Shown: one piece after another, positions 32,983 through 43,690 of the stretch
Position numbering within the stretch: position 1 is the stretch's first letter
How the letters are laid out: each line of letters begins with the position of its first letter
Assembly: GCA_023053575.1 (NCBI GenBank)
Contig: JAKZAP010000016.1
Span: forward strand, 17,998,030-18,062,029
DNA from: Branchinecta lynchi
Taxonomy: Eukaryota > Arthropoda > Branchiopoda > Anostraca > Branchinectidae
DNA: 64,000 nucleotides
Direction: 5' to 3'
Made by a program: the position numbers and the translations under genes
The notes under the pieces: model-generated
What the model was told of the DNA's origin: nothing
Database searches by the model: none
The model's input: the letters and a program-made list of their open reading frames with translations, nothing else

Positions 32983-35144
32983 GTATTTGCAATTTCCTTT
33001 AATTTGCAACTCAAATCCCTCGACAGACCTTTTTGCGAACCCTCGCGAAAAAACCCGTCGAACGGCTTTGTTTGCGACAAAAAACCAACGGCCGTCTTTG
33101 TGTGCGAAAATGGAATGTTTTCAAGAAATGATCGTTTGTGATATTGATTTTATTCTCCAAACGTGCTCTCCAAAGCCTGGGAACGGTCGTTTTCGCTAAA
33201 ACGGGTGCTTTGGCAACTTCCTCAGAGGATGTGAATCGTTTTTGGTAAGGAAGACATTACACATGTAAGGGGGAACATAAACGTTGAAAAACAGGTGCTG
33301 CTCTTCGATAATAACTATTGCGTGGATTGCATGGGCAACGCCGTTTCATTTCAGAGCCATATTTCCAACTGCAGAATTTTTTTCTTTTTCAACAGATTTA
33401 CTGGATCTGTGCCTGAATTAATAAACTCTTTTCAGATTTCGTCAGTCTTTTTCCGTCGATTGTTGTAGTCACAACAAATGAAGACTGGAATCATATTTTT
33501 GAAATCAAACATTGACTTTTCATTTAATAATAAATAAACTATTATTTTATTTGTTAGTATTTTATTTTATTTATTTTACCACTGTTACTTATGTTACTTA
33601 TCGTTGGAGAACAGAAACCTGGAGTAACTTTCTAAATATTAAGAAGAACAAATTGAATTATTGATTTTTGCTCAAATTTTATATCTTTTCCTACTCAAGG
33701 GTAGAAAAGAAATGTTGAAGAATAAGCAATAAAGTTTGCGAAATCTTAAGGTCTGAACTGAAAATTAGGGCGAAAAATTAAAAACTTAAGTATTCTACCT
33801 AGTACCAAATTGAAAATACGAAAAAAATTCTGTGAATCTTTTTGACTGGAAAAACCCAGCAATGCCTCTCCGACAGTTGAGACTTCTGACTTCTTGTTCT
33901 TGTAATTCTGAAGCACCAGGGTTCCAAGGTGGGACCCTTTCGGCTTCGTGACTGAAATTCCTAATTTAAGATTCCAAACTGTATGTACTTATTTATCACC
34001 TTAGCATGAGTGATGCTGCCAAGTTATGTAAGTGCTAGGTACTGTAAGATACTAGATAAGTGCAAAAGAAAATCGGAGTCTTGAAGCGTGTGTTTGACGC
34101 TTGGACGAATTACTGAATGATTAATTAATTGACCTAATGGGCCATACATTAACTACTGGAGTGTTCTGTAAACTCAGTAAAATAGTATCAAAAATACAAA
34201 ACTGGTGAAACGCAAATTAATTTAGACATGTGTCTAAGGATGCTCGTTCAGTCCCTTTGACGTCTTTCCTTGTATTATAGGTGGGTTGGGTGTTATTTAT
34301 ATCTGAGGGATTATAATACATCAAAGTTTAGATAAGAATATCTTGTAAAGTGAAGGAAAAGACCGGCAAAATTATCGGATTAATGCGATATTTACCGTGT
34401 AGTAGAATGTCACTTGGAGTTGATTTTTTTTCTTCTGGTTTTTCAGTTATTTAATATAATACTTTAATTATTGCTAGTCTTGTCCATGCTTGTATCTGAA
34501 TAATGTTTTCTCGCTGTTTGTTAACGATGTTTTTTTTTCATAATAGAAAATAAGGTGAGACAGGAAACTTGATATTTTCGAACAATTAAGTAGATAGTTT
34601 CGTTCTGTCAGTAGTACCATGTCAATCTGCTTACGTATCGTATTTTTATTTTAAGGATTTTTGTTTACTGTTCCGAGAAAATAAGTTGAGAAAGAAAAGT
34701 AACTATTAAAGTTGTGGATTTAAAGAGATGGTGCTTCAGGTCTCTTATTACAAGTCATGCTCATTGCCCTGGCATTTTTTTGCAAACTTGCCGAATCTAC
34801 ATGCAACTGATTGCGAGTTTCAGTGTTACCAAGGAGTCTTTAAGAAAACTTAACTAGGCTTCTTGTTTTCCAACTGTTAAAAAGGTATTAATCTCCTGTG
34901 CTTCTGAATGCGCTACTGCGTTATATTCTGACTGTAAAACCTTATTGTTGCTTCCTTTTCTTATGTTCTTGTCTACTCTATTTTTTTATTTTCTAAGTCA
35001 ATAGGGCAAGTCGCATAAATTTATGTCTTCTTGATATATCCAGATGATCTATCTTCTGTTTGTTTTCAAACTGACGGAACCCTGTCCTTTCTGAGCTTTC
35101 CTGGTGATCGTAATTAACGCTGTAAGTAAGTAAGTAATCAATCT

Positions 35145-35232
35145 GATAAAACAAAAATTAGAAGGATAAAACAAAATCGGATAAAACAAAGTCGGATTAA
35201 ACAAAATCGGATCACAGCAATCGGATAAAAAT
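35145..35232 (+). repeat. 15-bp minisatellite GATAAAACAAAATCG
   Basis: Units start at 35145, 35165, 35180, 35195, 35210 and 35224, mostly 15 bp apart. Located in the Abd-B intron next to a short (TAAG)n run. Confidence 0.8.
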
Positions 35233-35609
35233 TTTTTAGAAGGGCTTACTTCAAATATGCAAAGTTCCTGATTCGGGTACCGCCGTGGACAAGGAACGGT
35301 AGAATGCGGGAGAGATACAACTTTCCGGATCCTCTTGATGCCGCGAACAAACATTTTCTTAAGTTATCAGAAAGTCCTTCCAACCACCCTTGGAAGGGGT
35401 TTCTGTTCTAGTTCTGTTTTTTTTTTGTCTCTGTGTTGTTATTTCTTTTTATTTTTTTTTATTATTAGGTTAATTTGTTAGAAATTAGTTTCTTGCGCTT
35501 TTTGTATGGTGTTATGTCTTTCTGCATATTACTTTTTCCTCTTTTTGTGTTTATACTCCGTCTTTCTCTTTGTGAGTGTATGCTGGGTCATACATAAATT
35601 AGTATTATT

Positions 35610-35670
35610 ATTATTAATTTATTTATATCCCGCCATTTTGTAAAAGCGGAGTAAATGAAAAAATAAATAA
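35610..35670 (-). repeat. family B repeat, short tail-end copy
   Basis: Only the terminal ~60 bp are recognisable (AATTTATTTATATCCCGCC and AAAAGCGGAGTAAATGA). It lies in the Abd-B intron. Confidence 0.55.
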
Positions 35671-37224
35671 AACTTGCTGATTGTTGGTTAACAATGAAAA
35701 ACAAGGACAAAGTTGAAGACTGTGATTTTAAATTCAAAATTGATTTCTGGCGACGTTTCTGGTTCAGTTTACGGTAAAAATACAAGTCCTTTGGAAGTTC
35801 TATTTTTACACAAATATTTATTTTTGTGGTCTTTCTTTTAGGAAACCTAAAACCTGAAAACTTGTTTTTATAAAATATAGTAATGGTTCAGTCAATATTA
35901 TTTTTGAAATGTATAAACAAAGCTTTGGATGTGTCAGTTTTTTAAGCAGTCAATTCATACATAAAATCGGACAATAGATGGAAATATCAACACAACACGG
36001 TCTAAATTACAAAGTTAAGAACAATATTACTAATAACATACTACTAATAGTGGATTTTGGATTTACCTATTTCCACGCACTAGGCGAAAGCACACAATTC
36101 TGCGTTAATTTTTCTTAAATATAACCAAGGTAAATGTTCCTCTCAATTTATCTAATAGACATGGATATAAATTAAAAAAAAAATATTTTCATACGGGAAC
36201 AGATTTGTAAATATTTGATTGTTATTTCTTGACTGTCCCTGACTCTACGTTTTAGTTCATGGCTTAGTTCAATGGTCAGCTAAGCTGACCGTTCATTGCA
36301 AAAGAAATAGATGAGTTTTTTTTCCGGATATTTTGGTTGCACTTCTGGCAACAATTTCGGGAAATAAGACCCTGTGGAAGATGAATTATGTTGCGGACAG
36401 AGCTTGCCCTTTCCTCCTGAAGTTAAAAAAATCGAAACTTTTGCTGAAAAGAATCCCATCCCGCGATCACACGGTCTGTTGCTTCTTGTTATTAATTGCA
36501 AGATTTTTCGTCATTCTTTCGCTCGTATGTTTGACTTGGCTAGATGGCTCTTAAGTCTGCAGTGATCTCGTTCCTAAAAGTCAGCTCGACGGTGCGCCGC
36601 CCATTATTGTACGAAACGCAACATAATGGCCTTGAGGGACTCATAATTTGACTGCGGGGAGTAAACATCAGCTTAGAGCCGATGATTTAGTATCTGCGTA
36701 CATGCAAACGTGTGAATTGTCTTGCAGATTTTGGTGCGTGAGTTGCACGTATCAATCCGTATGATGGCATACTGAAATGACAGATAGTGAGGAAATAAAT
36801 AGATCGTTGGCCTCGTCGTTGGCTAAGCTCCTCTGACAGTCAATAATACTACGCACTAGACTTGCTTCGAGCATGTGCATTTGGTACAATAAATTCATAG
36901 TCAAGATATGCTGTTAGGGACATGGTTAATTTGACTTCCGACTGCAGTTAGTCAATAAATTTTCAAGTAGGAATTTAAAGCACAATTCCATAATTTTGAG
37001 TCTGTGAGATAACCCGGAATGGGGTCCCCAAATTTATTCCCCCCCCCCCCCTATAAGGTTGACTGAAATAACGTCACTGAAGGAATGGTGGTATTAACTT
37101 CTGCCCCGCAGAAGACAAATTCCTAGTTAAATTTAGTGACCTATTCTTTGTTGATTCGTGTTTTGAAATTGACGGGTCGAAAATTGGCTACTGACTTACT
37201 GGCATACCCATGTCATGAGATCTT

Positions 37225-37345
37225 TGACTGCGTTAGACAGATAGGTCAGCTGAGTTGTATACGATCGATATTTCGTCCATCCTTGGCAAGGGTCCTTTTC
37301 AGTCCTAAGATTAAACCCAGCTGACGTATCCGTTTAACGTTTTAC
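37225..37345 (-). ncRNA. hammerhead-like repeat, core damaged
   Basis: On the minus strand: CTGAAAA (37296-37302; G8 changed to A), a hairpin, GAAA (37271-37274), then TATCGATCGTATAC. This last part gives a 3-bp stem III (ATA/TAT) and an AUA triplet. It lies in the Abd-B intron. Confidence 0.38.
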
Positions 37346-37364
37346 TGAAGAGGGCTGAGATAGG

Positions 37365-37975
37365 ATGATCCAGTTACCCATCACTTATTTACTTAAATAT
37401 GCTTGAAGACCAAATGAAAATGCGTTACTTCAGGCGTTCCGTGCTCCCGCAAACAGTTTGTGGGTCGACTCTGGCTCGAAAATAGTGTTTCCGCGGTCTT
37501 TCGTGCGGCCACAAGTGTGCTTCCGCGACCAACAAGATTTTTGTGGCTCGCTTTTTGTGGCTCAAATTCGACAAACAACTGGCGAGGTGATTGTCGATTT
37601 TGTGGCTCGATATTGGCGATGAAATTCAAATTAAGAACCAAAATAGTGTCTAAACAATAAAGTTAACTACTTTTTCAAGTATTAGACTTAAAACTGAGGA
37701 TGCTTTTTGCAGAGAATGGTAAGGAAATAAGCCTGGAGTCCTATTTATTGAGATTTTACATGAGTTTTATTTTTATTTTCAGATACTTGAAATGACCGCC
37801 AAAATAAATAGACAAAATGGCGTTTCCGCGAGTTCCAACTAGTGGCTCGACTGTGTGGCACACACTCGTGTTTCCACGACAAACACTTAGAAGTGTGTGG
37901 CCCCAATTGTGTCGCGGAAAAAGGCCTTTCGTTTCTCGGCTATTCACGAATAATCGATTTTTGAATAGTGGAGTT
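37365..37975 (+). repeat. dispersed repeat M interrupted by a ~490-bp insertion
   Basis: The outer parts match 11690-11815 in inverse. The middle (about 37436-37928) is absent from that paralog. The middle has diverged inverted ends (CCGCAAACAGTTTGTGGG versus CCGCGACACAATTGGGG in inverse) and repeated TTTCCGCG and GTGGCTCG motifs. Confidence 0.62.
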
Positions 37976-38260
37976 TGCCTGTCAAATTTTTAGTACCACT
38001 TTGTACTTGTACCTGTGATGTATGCTTGACGAAAAAAAAAACTTCACCAAGTTCACCGCTGGCAACTGAAAAGCCACGTTTGCGTTGAGATCCAGATCTC
38101 CCGCGTCTTAGTAGCATTTGCCTTGTGGGGATGGCTGTAAATATTCTGAACGTCACTATTAGAGCAGACAGCGGAGAGTCAAACAATCCCTTAGCATAAT
38201 CCAAATAATTCACTGTATTTAGCTGAATGATACAAAAATAAGTTGGCTGTTCAGTTAAAC

Positions 38261-38663
38261 TTTAAAGGACACCTGAACAATGAAACCATACTTGAACACA
38301 CCATGGAGAATGCATTTACAGACATGGCCACGGAGAGCATTCTTCTTCTGAGCGTGACGTATTCAAAATAGGGATGTTCGTTTGTGGAGGTTTGCACCGC
38401 TGGCCGGACCATATTAGAATTTCTTCTAGATATACGTTTGGGCCTAACTGGTTAAAAAATGTTCCAGAAGAAGGGTTGATTGGAGACATTTGTTCATTTC
38501 TAAAGTTGTTCAGTACTGAAACAAGGACAGATGCAAAATGGAGCAAAAATCATAGCTTGGAAACGCTATTTCGTATTTGGATCGGGTTTTCTGCAGGCAA
38601 TGTCAACGGAAGTCATACAGATAGGGATGATACTTTTTACTCTTCATTCAGGTGTCCTTTAAA
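38261..38663. mobile_element. TIR element flanked by TTAA or TA
   Basis: Perfect 17-bp inverted repeats TTTAAAGGACACCTGAA lie at 38261-38277 and 38647-38663. Because TTTAAA is palindromic, the edge can be read as TTAA (piggyBac-like) or as TA (mariner-like). The interior is open over 116 codons (from 38374) but shows no known domain. It lies inside the Abd-B intron. Confidence 0.75.
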
Positions 38664-38872
38664 GCATTTGGAAATGATTCGCAGTCAGCTTGAGCTAAAA
38701 GAATGCTTAGTCTACATACCATAACCCTGGAAACTCTATTGGAAGCTGTGTCGTATTGGTGTTGTTTCTTCGGTTTGTATCATGATGTCGGTCATTAAGC
38801 AGGGAGCTGTCCACAAATTATCTTTCTCCATTTTCCCCTAGTATTCCTTCAGTACAAAATGACAGCCAATCA

Positions 38873-38965
38873 CATTTATTTCTTAATTTATTTATTTATG
38901 ACCCGCTTGTATAACAGCAGAGTATGAGTAAAATACACAAATACACCTAATAAAACACTACACAA
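38873..38965 (-). repeat. family B repeat, diverged tail-end copy
   Basis: TTTATTTATTTATGACCCGC, then a diverged GCAGAGTATGAGTAAAATAC. Only the tail end is present. Confidence 0.45.
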
Positions 38966-39117
38966 AACAATGTCAACAAACATGACTACATTCTTTTCAT
39001 ATAGTTTAAAACACACACTAAATAGACTTCAAAGTTGTACGCAGTGACAAGCACATTCAACTGGTTCAGGAATGAAGAACCGGTTCAGGAATATTTGATT
39101 GAGCTATATTCAGTTTC

Positions 39118-39210
39118 TAGCTAGAGCTTGAAGAGGAGCCTTTGCTAAGAAGGGCCGAAACATTGTTATAATAAACCTCAGCTGACTGATCGGTTTAGCG
39201 CCATACATTT
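39118..39210 (+). ncRNA. hammerhead-like repeat, head-to-head partner of 39255-39345
   Basis: TTGAAGA (39128-39134, first core base changed) is followed by a CCTTT...AAGG hairpin and GAAA (39157-39160), then CATTGTT. This last part gives the minimal stem III AC-ATT-GT with a GUU triplet. AGCT...CTCAGCT segments on each side could form a distal stem I. Confidence 0.45.
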
Positions 39211-39254
39211 TTTTTTTCTTCTGTGGATTGTTTTCACAAGCATTCCTTCGGCAC

Positions 39255-39345
39255 AAGGTGGCTCTGATGGCGCCAAGGGTAAGTCACTTGGGATTTATCC
39301 CAGCGACATTTCGGACCTCCTCAGAAAGGGTCCTCGTCAGTCTAT
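39255..39345 (-). ncRNA. hammerhead-ribozyme-like motif, best-preserved copy
   Basis: Read on the minus strand: CTGACGA (39334-39340), stem II GGACC paired with GGTCC around an 11-base loop, then GAAA (39309-39312), followed by TGTCGCTGGGATAAATCCC. CUGANGA and GAAA on either side of a hairpin are the invariant hammerhead core. Such type I motifs with a minimal stem III are known in Penelope-like retroelements. The expected cleavage triplet NUH is not clear here (GCU at the usual spot), so activity is uncertain. Confidence 0.55.
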
Positions 39346-40029
39346 GACCACAAAAAGCAACCTGCAATCTAAGCAGGTGTATGAATGGATTCAGCTTGTC
39401 TGTTATGTTAGTTGATAGATAATTCTTTTTACTGACCAAAGTCTGTCATGGCTTACGTCCAGTTCGTTTGGTAACGTCAAAGATATAACTTATTAGTACA
39501 TACTTAAATCACGTATACGACGATCATACATATAGCATATATGGTCATAAATTTAAATTTATGGGATCACTATGTTGATGTCCCTTCATCTAAAGAAATA
39601 ACTAGTAGAATACACAATTAAGTGAGTAATAATCTAGACACACGTAACAAGCACAAGCTTACCGCGTTCTTGCTATTTAGGAACAAACCAAACAAAAAGC
39701 GAAAATCGACTTTTTTATGTTCCTTTTAATTTTAAAGCCCTACGCATTAGATTATATACCACTCTATAGGTACCTGGGGGGTGCTGTTCCTCTTTACTAA
39801 TCTAGCTCGGGGGAGCGGGGTCGGGGCTGAATTGTCACCGGAAGCTGGTCGCAATGGTCGGTGAATTTCCATGTTGCCACTCTTAGTACCTTTTAGTAAT
39901 TTACGCTGGAAGGTAGACGAAAATCTCTGACCGAAACAGGCTACATACTTGGCTACAGAAGACCCATTCTTTCAATCTCTCAACATAAATGATTGATGGC
40001 AGGACATCGCTCTGCTCCTAACTTATGGT

Positions 40030-40936
40030 AACAAAACCAAAGGCCATCTTCGCCAGACTCCTTGAACGTTTTTACTAATTAAATTCAGAAACAGATTAAG
40101 GCCAAATAGCTAATCATCTGAGAAAACACAATTCAGATATGGATTCAGCATGTGAGTTTACCCCTATAAGTCATATCCGTTTTGACAAAAACTTCCTGCC
40201 TTACTTATGCCGATTTCCCGGTTTCGGCCGAATTCCGAAACTAATTGTACGGTGAGAAAACAAAGCTAAAAAACGAACTTAGCGTATCATCTTTCCCTTA
40301 TATTGAACATCTAATCAACATCAAATAGAAATGTTAACTTATAACAAATTTTCCGGTTCCAGTCAGATTCCGGGCGAATTATTTATTCGGGTAAAAATGA
40401 TTGTCATAAACGGATTCAGCATCTCTTCTTACCCGTAAATCAGATATCTAATCAACTTCAAATAAAACTTTAACTCTTAACAATTTTCCGGTTTGGACCG
40501 GATTCCGGGTGAACTACTTGTCAGGGTAGAAAATGGTTTTCACACAAGTGCTCAGCATGTCTTATCCCTAAATCAAACGTCTAATCAACTTTAAATAAAA
40601 TTTTTACTTTTAACAAACTTTCCGGTTTTGGCCGGATTCCGGTGCGAACTACTTGTCCGGCGAGAAAATGGTCTTCGTATTCGTGTTCAGAATATCATCT
40701 TACCCCTTAACCGACTATCTCATCAGCTGTTTACAAATATTTTGTTTGTCCCTTTCCCTCGCCCCTAAATGTAGGGCTACAGAGCCCATCGACGAACCCG
40801 ATCTTTCCCTTGCCACAAAGGATCCTCCGTCAAGTTTCATCAACATATCTCATTGAGTTACCGTGCTCACAGACAGACGGACAACTTTTGCGATGTCATA
40901 GGTATCCCTCCACTTAAGTTTTGGGATCCGCAAAAC
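40030..40936 (+). repeat. family D ~0.9 kb repeat, copy 4, in the Abd-B intron
   Basis: Same orientation as copy 1. It runs from ACAAAACCAAAGGCCATCTT to TTAAGTTTTGGGATCCG, with internal units at about 40200, 40340, 40480 and 40620. The GACAGACGGAC run is short. Confidence 0.72.
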
Positions 40937-41044
40937 CCACTAGTTATAACACTTGTTGTCGCGTTGCTTTAAAATTTGAAAGCTGTTCAGTCCTCGTCAT
41001 GAAGGTTTGCTCAGTCTAGATTTTAGTGTACAACAATTGCCCGA

Positions 41045-41225
41045 TGACCGGACGGTGCTGACACCGGTGGCCACATGTCCAAACCTTAAAACCGGCTTGT
41101 CTAGAATGGTCTGAAACTTGAATCGCCTAGTTTATGGCCGGCACCGCTGATTCCGGACGGTGCTGGGAAAAGGTGTACAACAGCTGCCAGGGGGTCGTTA
41201 ACCCCTCGTCCCGTTGTCTCAGGTA
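41045..41225 (+). repeat. dispersed repeat P, copy 1
   Basis: Blocks GACGGTGCTGACACCGGTGG, AATCGCCTAGTTTATGG, GGTGTACAACAGCTGCCAGG and TTAACCCCTCG are shared with 47776-47965. It lies in the Abd-B intron. Confidence 0.6.
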
Positions 41226-41339
41226 CCTTTCGTACTTTGCAGAGCAAAACAGCAGTAGGGAGTAGCGCCGACACCTATGCTTGCCATTGCTTCACAATCG
41301 GGTCATACTAGTAGCGCCGCTCACTACGCTTGTTGTATG

Positions 41340-43400
41340 AACAAGAGTTGAAAGCTCATATGGCACTTATAAGATTAGTTAGCATGTTTGTCAGACAAGT
41401 TTTGCAGTTGTCAAAGTCAGATCGATCAGACAGTCGATATTCATTTCATTAGAAGACGGGGTTGATCTAGTGAATCTGAAATATTGTTCTACTCCTTGAC
41501 AACTGGTTCAGAATGGACGTTTTGTCGTACTCTGGTTCCAATTCGCGTATGACTCAATCGATGGTAGGAGCAAATACTAGCTTGCTAATTCTGTGCACCA
41601 GCCGGTTCAGACCACGAAGTAGTTGGAAGGGATTTCACGAGATTTCTGGTGGCCCCCTTCGAGCTCCGCACATTGACATCGGAATTGAAACGGAAACTGA
41701 GACATTAGCAGTTGCCACTTGTCAAGTTCTATTCACATCCGATAAGACATTCGAAAGTTCTGCATGGCACTAGATTCCTGATTCCCCATCCATTCATACC
41801 CCACTATGATTGAGTCGGGGAAGTTACTATTTTCAAGTCAATCTGGTCCGGTCCCTGATACGACTGCCCAGTAACGTCGTCATAAATAACCTGGAAGTAT
41901 TCTAATAACGTGTCCGAAAGCTCCGACACGAACGAAAATGCTGAATTGCTTCAGCATTTTATGCAGCATTTCACTTTCGGACTTTACGCTCAATTAATGC
42001 AGCATTAATTCAGCATAAAATTCCCCGAAAAATTCAGCAAGAATGCTAAAATTTGTGCTGAATTTTCAAGAAGAAACTGGGGAGTACGGCGATTCTCTCA
42101 GTGTTTTCGGCGGCAAACATCACAAATTCAGAAAGACAACTGACAATTCACAAACATTTCAAATTCTAAGACAACTGGCGATCATGGCCAACGAAGAAAG
42201 GAAAGGAAAGAAGGTTGAATATCAGTAGCTGATCCATTTTGTCAGCTTTCTACAGCTAATTCTTTTTTCTTCTTCTTCTTCCTGATTTAAAATTTTGGTA
42301 TTCTAGACGTGTCAGAGAAGAAAAAAGGTAACAGGTTTCGGAAAAAAAAAAAAGACGATGCAGCATTAATGCAGCATTTAAAGCAACAAAAAGCTTTCGG
42401 ACACGTTCTAAGTCGTTACCACCGGCCCATCCAGCTCCCCCCACTATGACCCTGCCGGCGATCACACGTTCCAAAGCTAAGGATGTCACTAGATTCCGGA
42501 TTCCGTCTCCCTCCACGATGATCGAGTCGGGGAAGGGACTATTTCGAATTATGCATTTGTCGTCTCAGCAAATCTGGAAGTACCTTAATTCGCTATGATC
42601 AGAGTTCCGGGAAACCCCTTCAAACTCCCAGAACATTGACAAGGCCCGGTCTTGCGCTGTCAATATTGTATCTAGGATTTACGCTTGTTCTTCCAACCAA
42701 GTCCAACTCCGATCCCTCGACTCTAAGCGATTCATCAGATGTTCCAAAGTTATGAATGTCACTAGATTCCGGATTCCCCGCCCCTCTATTCCCCGCACGA
42801 TGGTCGGATTGAGTATGGGACTATTTTCAAGACAATATGGTAGAGTCCCTAAGATGCCTGCCAAGTTTCAAGGCCCTAGTACACCTGGAAGTACCCTTAC
42901 TCGAGATCACCGGAATTCCGGGAAACCCCCTCCAACTCCCTCCACTGTGACACTATCCGGTCCAGTTTTGTCAGTAATTTTTCTAGGACATAAGCTTGTT
43001 CTTCCCACCAGGTTCTATCCCGATCCCTCGACTCTAAGTCTTTCACAAGATTTCCGGTTCCACCTTCCAGCCCCCCCCCCCCCCCCCCCCAGTTATAGTA
43101 TTCGGTCCGGATCTGAAACTAAAAATCTGAGGCACTTGTTCTTTGACACTTGTCAAGTTTCAAGTAGTCCGATTACCCGTTCCTAAGTTATGCATGTTAC
43201 TAATTTCCGGATTCCCCGTCCCTCCACTCCCTCTACAATGGCCGGGTCGGGGAAGTGATTATTTCCAAATTAATCCGGTCGGGTCCCTAATATGTCTGCC
43301 AAGTTTCATCGTCCTAGCTTATGTGGGCCCAAACTAGCAAAAGTGGGCAGACCGACGACAGACAGACATACGTTATTTTTATATGACAATCACACTTGAG
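41340..43400 (+). repeat. family E composite repeat, copy in the Abd-B intron
   Basis: It opens with AGCTCATATGGCACTT (about 41352) and contains diverged ~400-bp units. Each unit carries the phrases CTGGAAGTACC, CACCGGAATTCCGGGAAACC and AAGTTTCATCCCGATCCCTC. The end is GGGCAGACCGACGACAGACA. It is interrupted by the TIR element 41906-42406. It includes a 22-base C-run (about 43071-43091). Confidence 0.65.
41906..42406. mobile_element. TIR element, ACGTGTCCGAAAGCT family copy 1
   Basis: This 501-bp element starts TAACGTGTCCGAAAGCTCC and ends AGCTTTCGGACACGT. Its flanks are TCTAA on both sides (41901-41905 and 42407-42411). The insertion interrupts a composite repeat whose uninterrupted form elsewhere reads through at this point, which supports the 5-bp duplication. 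The interior has many GCAGCATT/AATGCTGC pairs that could fold back. Superfamily unassigned. Confidence 0.8.
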
Positions 43401-43539
43401 GAAGCTGAAGTGCCATAAAAAGCGAGAAAAACTTGCGGGCTTTAGAAATTTCCAGTAAAGCTAAGATGCGGTCTGTACCCATCGAAGAAACAGGGGAGGT
43501 TGTTTCTTTTGTCTACTGTGTTCAGATCTTCAAGTTATT

Positions 43540-43690
43540 GGAACCAGCGCTGGTACACGACTGATTGTGTTTCAGTAGGGACGTTCCCTATCACTGATGG
43601 TGTTAGTGTCGCTGCTGTTCGAGTATGTGTCACTTCTCTCAAGTCTTGGCTCTGCTCCCTAGTGTTACTTTGCTCTGTTCCTTTGCCAAT
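43540..43690 (+). repeat. dispersed repeat S, copy 2
   Basis: It carries CCAGCGCTGG, GTTTCAGTAGGGACG, GGTGTTAGTGTCGCTGCTGT and TATGTGTCACTT in the same order as 10668-10815. It lies in the Abd-B intron. Confidence 0.55.

Noticed and set aside
32680..33141. A 153-codon frame overlapping Abd-B exon 1 in another frame
   Set aside because: It is a shadow of the real coding exon.
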